A DNA stretch of 64,000 bases, taken from positions 107,397,256 to 107,461,255 of the forward strand of contig OX235271.1 in assembly GCA_944472155.2 (NCBI GenBank), given 5' to 3'. Below are positions 42,130-52,565 of the stretch, in pieces. The position numbers and the translations under genes were made by a program. The DNA comes from Trichobilharzia szidati (Eukaryota > Platyhelminthes > Trematoda > Strigeidida > Schistosomatidae). Under the pieces are notes generated by a model that saw nothing but the letters and a program-made list of their open reading frames with translations, ran no database searches and had not been told where the DNA came from. How positions within the stretch are numbered: position 1 is the stretch's first letter; the number at the start of each line of letters is the position of its first letter.

Positions 42130-43200
42130 GTTTATTATTATCATTATTATTCCCTTGCTTTCCCAGTGGAACATAGAGCTTCGACAACACATCTCCACTT
42201 TGTTCTATTTTCCGCTGTTCTCTTTAACTGGGTGCACGATCGCTCATAGTCTCTCATCTCCTCCTCTCACTAGCCATTCGTCGCCTCCCATCGGAATTCC
42301 ACTCTAGCGATGGCCTGCATTGAGCACGATGTCATTCGATGGCCTCCGCAACGTATGCCAGGTCCATCTCCACTCCCCCCTACATATCTCTTGAGCGATC
42401 GGCTCTCACCTGTTGGTATGTTGACAGCCAGAGAAGGTGGCAGCTACTGATAAAAGTTTGCTGTAACCCGTTAGAAATTATTTCCGTGACACGCAGTGCA
42501 AGTTTCTGACCCATATAAGAGAAGCGACTGACTGACTTCATTGACATTTGTGTTGGAAATCCGAATCTTGTTGTTTATGCTGGCTGAGTGACAGCGGGAG
42601 ATTTCCAAACTGGTTTTAGACTGGTGAAGGTGAGTATCTTGCCTTTGCGATTGTGGCTGGCTTTGACATCTTCATCTGTTCCGCCAGACTGTAGTTGAAA
42701 CAATGCTTCTTAGCCGGATAAGTGAAGCAGGTAACCGCTGTCAAATCTCTCCCGCTGATGGTGCTGGTTGTTGTTGTTGCTGTTGGTGGTAGTTGGTTAT
42801 CTTCATTACCTCCGCCTTCTCTATGTTCACCTGCAGTCCTGTCTTCACTGCCAGCCTCTTCAGACAGTTTGTTGCTTTTCGCCTGCCTGTAAGTCTTCGA
42901 GTTTGCGTGACATTAGACAAATCATCCACACGCGAAATCCAGATCTTGTGGAGTCTTCTTATTGGTGGTCCAACGTATTCCTGTATCCTCACTCCCAATG
43001 CACAGTCTGCGCATAATCCAGTCCATCACAATTGAGAATATCATCGGTGATAGCAGTGGGTAGCCAGCTTGTCTTACTCCTGTGTTCACTTCGAACGCCT
43101 AGTTGTATTTTCTGTTGTGGATCACCTGACAAGTGGCATTGTCATATAGCTAGCTGTTGAATGAGGTTGATAAAGACTTGGGACACGCCATACCAGTTAT
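42130..43200 (-). mobile_element. RTE/SR2-like element, 3' third, degraded
   Basis: The (ATT)n tail and TTTCCCAGTGGAACATAG block are at 42130-42180, followed leftward in the element by RT C-terminal parts. At 42998-42741 the minus strand encodes LQVNIEKAEVMKITN, the RT thumb-region motif of RTE (Asn-x-x-Lys-x-x-x-Met). There are many stops. Confidence 0.8.
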
Positions 43201-43848
43201 TGAATACTTAAACAGTGGGATGAATGAGACTGAAGTGATTGTATTTATGTGCGTAAAAATAGAAACACTTGTTGCTACTATGATGCGAGAATCAAATATT
43301 TCCACTTAAGCAAAATTACAGCTCATGATCACACCATTAATCTAAACATTTAAGTTGGTGTGTATCGCTAGGCGATTAAAATTACACTAGGACATTTGTG
43401 ACCAATTCACTCATTATCCTATGTATTTTGAATGATTTAATGCCATGCCTTGATCGTCAGACTACCTTTAGTAGTAGTCCAACGTTAGTGTTGTATTTTG
43501 TAGTCAGTTTCTTTGTATCCAGCATTATTCCCATGATGTTGACAGTAGTATTGGGTCACTTTGTTAATGTTTAATGTGTATGTATGTGAATAGGGATTCT
43601 ATATCTTTCATTTCGTTTGTCAATCAGAATTCAAATGTAAATACATACCAATCAGCAATCACTTTTTTTCTCATCCTCTGCAAAAGCAACTATCATTAAA
43701 ATTGTATCTAAAAGATTATAAAATCTTAATTTAGTTACTTTATTCTAGATTTTTTTATGTCTGTGCCAGTTTACATGTTTGACTGAATAAGTGAAATTTA
43801 TCAAGCATAAAGAATACACTCTGTATATACGTGTGTACAATTCTAGAA
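43201..43848 (+). other. Intergenic, no feature recognised
   Basis: AT-rich spacer before the Smα-type insertion. No repeat or coding signal recognised. Confidence 0.5.
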
Positions 43849-44008
43849 CTAATGTAATGATATTTAATTCAATTTTAGATTTTCCCGTCGATTGATCGGA
43901 CCGAAGTGCTCGGTCTCAGGTCGACATGTCGGCTTCTTGTGCAGATGCTTCGACGATGTCTAGGCATGTAATCGGAAGTTACTTGGTGGATGGTGACTAG
44001 CAGTGGAA

Positions 44009-44058
44009 CCCAGGATGTGCATTTCGTCCTATTTAGGACTCGTTAGCTGGATGTACCT
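44009..44058 (-). ncRNA. Hammerhead ribozyme, Smα type, decayed (left arm)
   Basis: Stem I ATCCAG/CTGGGT, stem II GTCC/GGAC with loop TAAATA, GAAA and the ATC cleavage triplet are present, but the core reads CTAACGA (G5 changed to A), which should abolish activity. Confidence 0.8.
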
Positions 44059-44153
44059 GCATTCCGCAGTGAGTGATGATGATGGAGTTTGAAACTATGG
44101 GCACTGAGTTCGAGCCTCGATGGGAACATTATCACTCACTGCGGAATGCAGGT

Positions 44154-44200
44154 ACATCCAGATGACGAGTCCCAAATAGGACGAAATGCACACCCTGCAT
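44154..44200 (+). ncRNA. Hammerhead ribozyme, Smα type, decayed (right arm)
   Basis: The core reads ATGACGA (C3 changed to A), stem II GTCC/GGAC and GAAA are kept, and the cleavage-side sequence is altered (CACACCCTGCAT). Expected to be inactive. Confidence 0.75.
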
Positions 44201-44639
44201 TCCACTGCTAGTCACCATCCACCGAGTAACTTCTAATGTAATGATAGTTAATATGTAGTACAAACCTGTCCAAAGTAGTGGTTACACCTGTAACGTGTCA
44301 ACTGTATTATAATTTAACACTGTATTCACAATCTGCGCAATGCATCAGTACCAGGGATGTGAAATTCTTTTTCAACAATATCTACGTTTCAAGCCTCTGG
44401 TTTGAACTGATGATATCAAGATGTTATAACTGGTAACTGTTTTATGACGTCATTCACAAATGAAGTAGGTTCCCAAATAGTATACAGTCATTTAAAGCAA
44501 TTAGTTCGTTTGTGAATTTTGACAAAACAATTAGAAGACGTAATTTATTTGAAACGTGTAGTGTATTTACGCAACATTCTGATCATACACGTACTTGTCA
44601 TACATATTTATATAAAAAAGCAACAGAGCATAAAGGATC

Positions 44640-45180
44640 ACAATTTTAGCATTTTAGGGCTAAGGCTTCAACGAATATAAAATATGTGACCCAAACGTTT
44701 TCGAGTTTACTAGCTCACTGATCTTCTCGCTGGTCCCAAACCCGGGAAAAGAGAGAGGATTGGGTGTGGGATTAGCGAACCTAACCCGGAAAATCAATTC
44801 AATTGCTACAGAAACTTCGAAGCACTTCGAAACAGTAATAAACCTATTTTATGTTTGGGTTTAAAAGCACTATTGAAATCAACATTATGAACAGTCTCTA
44901 TGATGTGCTTTGCGGTGGATGACGTTGGCTGTTTGCTCCTGGAATTGATTGAGTCTATGCTTGCAGCCATTTAGGGATGTGTTCTGTAACACTGACCTGC
45001 AGAGATCAACGGGTCTGCCCATACCTAGATGTAAACTGGTAAACGCAGTGGTTATGATATTATTGTTCCGATGCTCTGAGGGTTTACAGGACAACACAAA
45101 TCTCGTTTTCTCTCAAATCGTATATCGTTATTCAAGGTTCGTCTTGTGTAGCTTACAAGCTTTTAAGCACAAATGAAATT
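44640..45180 (-). mobile_element. Penelope-like endonuclease remnant with SINE-like piece
   Basis: On the minus strand near 45060-44890, a frame with YGQTR, SLQVSVTEHIPKWLQ and SIPGANSQRHPP resembles the YIG-to-His part of PLE endonucleases. 44690-44830 resembles a degraded B1 SINE body (GGGTTTGGGACCAGCG, GCTACAGAAACTTC). Strongly decayed. Confidence 0.5.
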
Positions 45181-45567
45181 TCCTAGAAATGAATGCCTGA
45201 TATAAATGGTTTCATGCTTGATACGACTTTATGTCAAGTTCACTTGCCGAAAATCAGTGAACCGTATGGTTTCTAAATTGAAGTAATGAATTTTGAGACG
45301 GTTATATTGGTCTGTGTAGTGTTCTAGTTTATTTTTCCTTAAAGTTTTGCAGTTGTAGTGTATCAGCATTCACCACTGTCTTCATTCTTTCCTGAATTCC
45401 ATAGATTACTAGATTCTATGGTTTCTTTTATTCAGCTAGCTTTCTATACATGAGCAACTTGATCCACCTGATTAAATTTGTTACTTTCAAGGTGAATGGT
45501 TTGAGGTAAAATTTTACCACGATTCCCTTCAGAAATCTGAAATATTCATATCATAAATATGTGACTG

Positions 45568-46680
45568 ATTTTGATGTGGTTGTGTTCTCTGAGCTGGATA
45601 GTTAATTTGCGAAGCTTTCATCACCCTACTAGGTGACATCTTCAGCGCATACTTCAATTTGAAGTGAGCTTTTAGATTTCTCCACGAGTTTATTAATCAT
45701 CTCTCCCGTTGACCTTGAACGTGATTGGTTGTTTTTGTGTGTTTTCACACCGTCTAGGTTACTAGTATTGTCACTTATTGTTTCTTTGACTTGAACTTTG
45801 ACCCTTTGTGTGTGAGGTTTCTTTCTTATCAGTTGATAAATTTTGTCTATCTCGATGTGTCTATTGATTGATGATTCACTGGAATGCCAAGCTTCTAAAA
45901 ATTCTCTAGCATTCTTGTTGTTTCCTCTGTCTAATATTTGAACGTTGTCCCAGTCGAATTGATGTCCATGGTTATCTGTATGTAGTGATATGAGGGAGTG
46001 GATATCATGTCTTTTGACGGCTAGCTTATGTTCGTGGATACGAAGACGAAGGGGACGTCCACTTTGGCCAATGTAGTGTTTTTCGCAGTTGATGCAATTT
46101 ATTTTGTAGATGATGTTGGTTTTATTTACTTTCGCTGTTGAGTCTTTTGGTTGACATAGAATTGAGTGAAGTGATTTTGTTGGTTTGTGTACGACGTCAA
46201 TTGCTAAAGGTTTGAAGAGTCTTGCAGTGATTTCTGAGATATCCTTTATATATGGCAGGGCGACTTTCTTTGTGCTTTCCTTGGGGGCTTTTGGTTTGAT
46301 AGGTTGGCTTGGGGGTATATGTCTTCTGATGAAATTTCGTGGATATCCATTTTCTTTGGAAGACGTCCATGAGAAATCTCTCTTCAATTTTCCTTAAGGT
46401 GGGAGTGCCGCAATGAGTCCTCCCCCTCTTGAATAGTGTTTGTATGCAATTCCTTTTGTGTGTTATTGGGTTGCTGCTGTTGTAAATCAGTATTTGATCT
46501 GATCACTGGGAGAGATGATTAATAAACTCGTGGAGAAATCTAAAAGCTCACTTCAAATTGAAGTATGCGCTGAAGATGTCACCTATTAGGGTGATGAAAG
46601 CTTCACAAATTAACTGTCCAGCTCAGAGAACACAACCACATCAAAATCATCCACCTGAGCTACAAATCTTCTCTATCATA
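45568..46680. mobile_element. Penelope-like element (P3) with inverted 3' tail, TSD
   Basis: The main copy is on the minus strand (45568-46420). A plus-strand copy of its last ~175 bp (46505-46680) is attached beyond its 5' end. ATATGTGACTG at 45557-45567 recurs at 46678-46688; its first bases overlap the element end, so at least GTGACTG is duplicated. Both outer ends are the element's 3' end. Confidence 0.88.
45629..46387 (-). pseudogene. PLE GIY-YIG endonuclease (P3), long ORF
   Basis: 252 codons: a connector with NGYPRNFIRRHIPPSQPIK, then NIIYKINCINCEKHYIGQSG (both GIY-YIG halves intact), RLRIHEHKLAVKRH, and REFLEAWHSSESSINRH. The C-terminus ends VCAEDVT. All GIY-YIG landmark residues look present, making it the best preserved P3 endonuclease here, but the RT is missing so it cannot move on its own. 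Confidence 0.88.
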
Positions 46681-46689
46681 TGTGACTGG

Positions 46690-47540
46690 TTCGTCTCCAT
46701 AAGTGAAATAAAGACGGGGAACACAAACGCTACATGATAAATACTAGTGATTGTGATATTACTACTTGGAAAATATTTACACAGACCACTAATGCTGCAC
46801 CTAGTGGAGGGCGTCACAGTTAAACTCTATCACAAACAAATGAGGTGGTCTCATAGTGTATTTCAAAGTAAATTTTTGAATTCTGATGCCTTTTTAATCT
46901 CTGTTCTATCATTTTTTTCTCTTTGTATTAATGAACAATATGTTCACTATGTTAACTTTCAACGGTGACAGTATTGTAAAATGCAAGCAAATTGGCTATT
47001 TATTTATTGATTAATTTTCTTATGCTTTTTACATTCTTCTATATTATCTTTGTTGAACAAATTCTTGTAGAATATTTCATAACTCACCATCGACTGACGA
47101 AATTTTCTTTTTTTTTCTTATACACATCAGCCAGTTCATTGACTACTGCACTGATGAATGAGATTAGAGAATTTGTCGTCTGTCTGATTCCTTCACTTTG
47201 TATTTTCTTTAGAGATTCACGCTTTGGAGGAAAAGTTGTCTGTGAAAAATTGATTTCTCTACAATAAGGGAGTTTAGACTGAGTTTGGAGTTGTGTTTTA
47301 TTGAAAAGGAAAGAAAATTTTCAATTTCTTAGTTCAAAATTCTTGTTTTCAAGAAAATGAAACATCTCAAATGGGATTTGTATGCTAGAAATTTGATGAA
47401 ATGGACATGTAGGTGTTCACTAAATAAGATAAGTGGAAATTACTTCAGATGCAGTTGTATTTACAGATTCTTGTAAAAGAGTAAGCGTTCAATAAAGAGT
47501 TACTGTCCTCAGCGACATTACCCTCAACCTGGGCAAAGTT
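46690..47540 (+). other. Intergenic, no feature recognised
   Basis: An AT-rich spacer between the P3 element and the solo LTR. The open stretches it contains look like chance. Confidence 0.5.
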
Positions 47541-47544
47541 ATAT

Positions 47545-47570
47545 ATGTATATATATATATATATATATAT
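47545..47570 (+). repeat. (TA)n microsatellite
   Basis: A TA tract left of the solo LTR; a matching tract continues at 47833-47852. Confidence 0.9.
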
Positions 47571-47832
47571 TGTAACAAAATAAAAGCTTTTATAGATAGA
47601 GTACTTAACACTGTTTCCTTCTGTCGCTTTCAGGAAAACACTCAGGAGTCTATTCCGTGGAGCGAGAAGCCCAACGTCTATCAAGACTTAATATCAATGA
47701 TGACAATCAGACTTTTTGTTTGTGAGAGTTTGACTCACGCTCTCTAATTTCTGCCATTGTACCAAAGATACCCTATTATCGAGCTCTCGTTCTGCTTCTC
47801 TTCCTGGTGTGACTGTTGCTCACTGCGTTACA
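47571..47832 (+). mobile_element. Solo LTR candidate in a TA tract
   Basis: It begins TGTAAC and ends GTTACA, a 6-bp terminal inverted repeat with the TG/CA ends of retroviral-type LTRs. It is 262 bp with an AATAAA-like AAATAAAA near the start. Both sides are ATATAT, which would serve as the target duplication but is uninformative within a TA tract. No internal LTR-retrotransposon sequence lies beside it. Strand is arbitrary. Confidence 0.6.
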
Positions 47833-48754
47833 ATATATATATATATATATATATTTATATACGTCAAATTGGTTCTCATAGAAATAGAAAGAACGACATG
47901 TCAATAAAAGTGTAGGTTTTAGATAACAATTAAGAGATTATAAATTACCTAATACATAAAATATTGATCACTTTGAAACTATAGTAAAGCTGAATAAGTA
48001 GATTAAGTGACCTAGCTGAAACTGAAAGAGGATCAAGTACAAATGAGTGTTATAAGGCGTATAAGTGTAGTAGTGTGGAAGCAGAGAAAACAATAAAATT
48101 AAAACAAGATTACGTGTCAATTGTTGAGACAAACTAGAGGTATTTTAAGTTCAGTGACTGAACGACCTTCTTCAGTATGAAGAGTTCATTTTAAACAAGT
48201 GAATTACTATAGCTACTGTGGTTTGAAATGGCTTGATTCGTGATTCTTTGGTGAGATTGACCCATACACTATAGATGAATATGAAGTTGGTTTGTAAGTT
48301 TGCTTGGCGTCCAGAATCTATCAGGTGTTCCAGAATAGGGCTGTAGAGCGTCCTTTATTCTCCTCTGTGAAACCACAACAGTAAATGTTCGGCGATTACC
48401 TTAGTTTCTGCCTGATTAATGCTTTTTTCTATTATGTAATTTAGAATTTCTTTAGTGTTATCTGAAACTTACACTTACAGTGACACAAGACTGGAAACGT
48501 TCTTTTTGTTGCTACAGGAAGGTATAATATATATATGCGTTTGTACAGGTTGAGAATGATATAGCTGAAAAGAGTAACACTTTGCTGAATACCTCTTTTC
48601 TATATGACGTAATGAAGATTTTCAAGTATACAATTGTGGTATGAAATCTTACATCCGTAGTAGCTAAAACTGATTAGAATGTTTCTTATCTTATTAAAAC
48701 CCAATAGTAAGCTTTAGATTGCGACTATTATTACAGGGATTTAGATTAATTTCA

Positions 48755-49225
48755 ATGATGATTTCGTCACGATCCAGTATCATTCAGAGATCATTGAAAA
48801 CTGGGGAGCAGTTGGCATTACAATTAATCCAAGTCCCTGAAAAATAAAAAAACAAGCCATAATGTAAATATCAATCCTCCAGCCATTGATGGCTACTGGA
48901 TGTATGCTCTGAAGCTGTACTGAGAAGTCGTGACCAGCTGGATCTATCATGTCAACATGAAGTTGATACTAATCGAAGGCACTGGTTGAGGATGGCCCTA
49001 TATCACGAACTGATAAGGTTAGAATTGACAGGTAACTGAATTCCGACTCAGGTTGCTGAATGGTCAATCATTTTGGTGTCGTAATCTGAATGAAGGTCTA
49101 GGGTTCTATCCCTGGCAGGGTCGCGGTTGTGAACTGATGAAAAGTTCCAATCTAGGATGAAACAGCCCTCTAGTGCCTCCTGTTTCTTAGTGGAGCTTAA
49201 CTAATATTGATTCGGGATGAAATCT
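48755..49225. mobile_element. tRNA-derived retroposon family C, with short inverted left end
   Basis: The plus-strand body runs from TGAGAAGTCGTGACC at about 48919 through box B (GGGTTCTATCCC) to CTGATGA and GAAAC at about 49135-49165 and the tail GGGATGAAATCTACTTTG. The left end (48755-48810, GATTTCGTCACGATCC) is an inverted version of the tail region. It is the same family as 31890-32225. Confidence 0.7.
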
Positions 49226-49423
49226 ACTTTGTAAGTAATGCTAATATTTTGAATACTGTAATATCTGTTAGTTTCCAGGTTCTGAAACAAAAATAACTTG
49301 ATTTAATTCAATTTTAGATTTTCCCATCGATTGGTTGACATGTCGGCTTCTCGAGCAGATGCTTCGAAGATGTCTGGGCATTTAATTAGTATTTAATTGG
49401 TGGATGATCACTAGCAGTGGAAA

Positions 49424-49470
49424 CCAGGATGCGCATTTCGTCCTATTTGGGATTCGTCGTCTGGATGTAC
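49424..49470 (-). ncRNA. Hammerhead ribozyme, Smα type, decayed (left arm)
   Basis: Stem I ATCCAG/CTGGTT, stem II ATCC/GGAC, GAAA and the GCATC cleavage site are kept. The core reads ACGACGA (changes at C3 and U4), so it is expected to be inactive. Confidence 0.8.
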
Positions 49471-49658
49471 CTGCATTTCTCAGTGAGTGATGATATTCCC
49501 ACCGAGGCTCAAACCCAGTGCCCATAGTTTCAAACGCCAAAGCGTTATCCACTAGACCACTTGGGTCACGAGAGCCACCTCTTGTGCAACGGGTCATATT
49601 GATTTAATTGAATTTCGAGCCTCTGTGTGAACATCATCACTCACTGAGAAATGCCGGT

Positions 49659-49707
49659 ACATCCAGATGACGAGTCCCAAATAGGACGAAATGCGCATCC
49701 TGGATTC
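49659..49707 (+). ncRNA. Hammerhead ribozyme, Smα type, single core change
   Basis: Stem I ATCCAG/CTGGAT, stem II GTCC/GGAC with loop CAAATA, GAAA, stem III TGCGCA and cleavage triplet ATC are all as in the published schistosome hammerhead. The only core deviation is C3 to A (ATGACGA), which breaks the C3-G8 pair and should inactivate it. Confidence 0.85.
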
Positions 49708-49749
49708 CACTGCTAGTCACCATCCACCAATTAAATAAAAATAACTTGA

Positions 49750-50600
49750 GATTTTCAGTGAACAATATTTTGTCGAACCACTATATAGTAGATTAAAACA
49801 GATCTGTCTTCTAAGGTCATCTGTTTGGTTGACTGATGATAAATTATAATAATAGTTATTATTCACTCAGTGTTAAGAATTCATTTCACAAAGTATAAGT
49901 GTTTAACATTATACACTAAAATATATTGATTTTTTCCCTTCCCTATACTGGTACTTAAGAATATCACTCATCTTAAACTGACTTCATTTCACACTCTAAG
50001 GTCTCACAGATAGATGGTTCTACATATGTATATGAAAATCAATTTTTCTATCCTGTCAGTTTATTTCATTGCTCTCTGTAATTTCTTCACATTACTAAAC
50101 AGTAATTTGCATTCCAGCGCAATTCTTAACAGCTAGTTGGTGAGATCATTAAGAAAAATATTTTTGGCTACTCCTCTAAGAAAACTTACTTAAGCTGTCC
50201 ACCGCTGTACCTTAATGTGAAGGAAGTGTTACCTGGATTGTCGAATTCCATGTGTATTGTATATTCACCTGCTGGTGCAGAACCACATTCAGAGGACTTT
50301 TGTTAGGAAACATATCTCGTCGAGTTCGAGAGCACCTCTTGGTTTGATTAAGCAAAGGAGACTGTAAGGCCATTTATTTATCTCTATTAAAACAATGTAG
50401 TGGTTAATGAATAGGCAGCTTTTGATACATTCTTAAACAAAGGCTACAAAGTCCGACAAAATTTGCCAAATGAGAGACGAGCTCACTAGCAGAAGCCCAA
50501 AACGTTGAGTAATTTTTACGATCACTTTTGTAACTTTGGTCTTTATTGAATTAGATTCAAGAAACGTTTTTACTCCATACTGTTTCATTTTGTTCCGTTT
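49750..50600 (+). other. Intergenic, no feature recognised
   Basis: AT-rich sequence with no identifiable repeat or gene. Confidence 0.5.
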
Positions 50601-50627
50601 CATCCCACTTTAATACAACGCATTCTT

Positions 50628-51220
50628 TCAGGTTAGACCACGGATTGATATCAGTTAAAGATTTATAGAAAACCAAGTAGTACTGGACAGCTGTTTCACC
50701 CTAGTTTGGGATTCATCATCAGTACGCACCCACCGGAGTTTGAACCCAGGACCGTCCGGTTACAAGGCAAGCTCGTATGCCATTCAGCCACTGGGACTCG
50801 ACTCAATGGACTATGAATTCTAACTTCTACCAATTCGTGATTTAGTGCGACCACCAACCAATGTCATCGGCAGGAACTCCATCCTCACTCCCGAGTAGAT
50901 GGACCTCATTAGTCAAGGCTTCTCACTAGAACTCCAGGAAACTCCGTCCTATACAAGTCACCAGATAACTTCATATGAATTTTCAAGAGTTGATTTGTTT
51001 AAAAATCACGAATTGGTAGAAGATAGAATTCATGGGCCTTTGAGTCGAGTGCCAGTGGCTGAATGCACTATGAGCTTGCCTTGTAACCGGACGGTCCTGG
51101 GTTCGAAACCCAGTGGGTGCGTATTGCCAATTAGTCCCAAACTAGGACGAAACAGCTGTCCAATACTGCCTGGTTTTCAATGGTTCTCTAACTGATATCA
51201 ATTCGTGGTTTAACCTGAAA
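50628..51220. mobile_element. tRNA-derived retroposon family A, head-to-head composite
   Basis: The left arm (minus strand) contains box B GGGTTCAAACTCC, box A TGGCTGAATGG and the leader ending near 50940. The right arm (plus strand, from about 50985) repeats leader, box A, box B (GGGTTCGAAACCC) and tail. The outermost sequence is palindromic: TTTCAGGTTAGACCACG at left, CGTGGTTTAACCTGAAA at right. A hammerhead-like block lies in each arm. Confidence 0.85.
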
Positions 51221-51928
51221 TAAATAGAATCCCTACAAACTAATTCTTGAAAATATCACATTCTATTTTTTCTATTAAAGGCAGTTTACTCATTTTATTT
51301 CCCTATTATATTGTATTCAACTTGAAAAATTCATGTTTTCACACATCATAATCATCCTGTCCTCTATTTACTCATAAACATTGTACTGGGGTGTTAACCT
51401 TTATTTATTTATATTTCTGACCAATTTAAGGACAAGAAAATCAATTTGTGATTGATGAACATGTCAACCGATATTACTGTACTCTGATATTTCCACTCAC
51501 TGTTAAATTTCCACGAATATAAAAACAGCATACTTGCCTAATAAATTATCCTGTCATACTGTAACGATAGCAGACGAGAGACTTGATAGAGGAATGTTGA
51601 TTTGGAATTTAGTATCTCTATATAGCAAAATTATGTACGCCTTATCTGTAAATCATTATTTGCACAGATCTTCCGTGTTGTGTTACTTCTGCCCTTCGTA
51701 CTGTATTTCGTTGCCTTCTTTTCGTGTCTCCCATGTCTTGCCTCAACTCTTGTTCATTTGCTCTCTTTGACGTCAAATCAATCTTTATGCTATTTGATGT
51801 TTTTATGGCGATGAACGTCTCTTTATACACTACTAACAAATCTTATCAGTGGTACACTCCACAATACCAGCTTAAAAAGAAAATACTACAGGCTGATTTC
51901 GTACAAATTTATCAAGCTGAATAAAGAA

Positions 51929-52300
51929 TATATATATGTATATAATATATATATATATATAATATATATAGAATAGAACTTGTGCACTGTGGTAGAGCAT
52001 AACTCCATTACGGCGAAAATTTATTTTGACAAAGTCTCACAGTGTTATACAGTAATATTTACTGATGATGTTTCGAGCACAATTTATTGCTCATAATCAA
52101 ATCACGGTACTCACACAGTGTTACACTTTATCAAATTAATTCACTCTATGGTGCAATTATACTCTACCACAGTGCCCAGGCTTTATTACAATTACAGTTG
52201 ATATGGTTATCAGCTATAAATTTTGCTCGAAATTTCATTACCAAATATTACTGCATCATACTGTGAGACTGTATCAATATAGGTGAATATATATTTTTCG
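51929..52300. mobile_element. Penelope-like terminal repeat fragments (P1), inverted pair
   Basis: 51972-52120 has the P1 terminal repeat in plus-strand view (GCACTGTGGTAGAGC, then TGATGTTTCGAGCACAAT). 52125-52270 is a decayed copy in the other orientation (TACTCTACCACAGTGC, TTTGCTCGAAATTTC). They are preceded by a TA tract at 51929-51971. No coding part survives. Confidence 0.7.
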
Positions 52301-52565
52301 CCAATGATATGTAATATTTCACGATGACTGTTAGTCAAATATTGTGTTTATTCATCTCAAACAGCTTGTGAATTATTTATGTACAAGTAAATTTCTGCTT
52401 TCATGAGGACTTCAAACAGACCAAACGACTGAACAGACTACTTTTAATATCTGTGAAAATTTTCTGCATTGTGAAATAGGTCAAATTAACTGTAATTGTA
52501 TTTCAATAGTTCCATTATGGGTAAATTTTGTTTTGATAAAGTCTCACAGTGTTATACAGTAATGT

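Larger units (their letters stand above)
43863..44232. mobile_element. Smα-type retroposon, head-to-head composite, 14-bp TSD
   Basis: CTAATGTAATGATA at 43849-43862 recurs exactly at 44233-44246. Inside, a minus-strand arm and a plus-strand arm meet near 44080-44110. Each arm carries the Smα-type tail with hammerhead sequence; the full tRNA-like head is lost at the junction. Both outer ends are the 3' end. The copy at 49302 has the same plan. Confidence 0.92.
49302..49736. mobile_element. Smα-type retroposon, head-to-head composite, 13-bp TSD
   Basis: AAAAATAACTTGA at 49289-49301 recurs exactly at 49737-49749. The left (minus-strand) arm is complete with box A (GTGGTCTAGTGGATAACG) and box B (GGGTTTGAGCC). 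The right (plus-strand) arm begins within box B and runs to the tail. Each arm has a hammerhead block. It is the second example of this family as a single inverted insertion. Confidence 0.92.
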
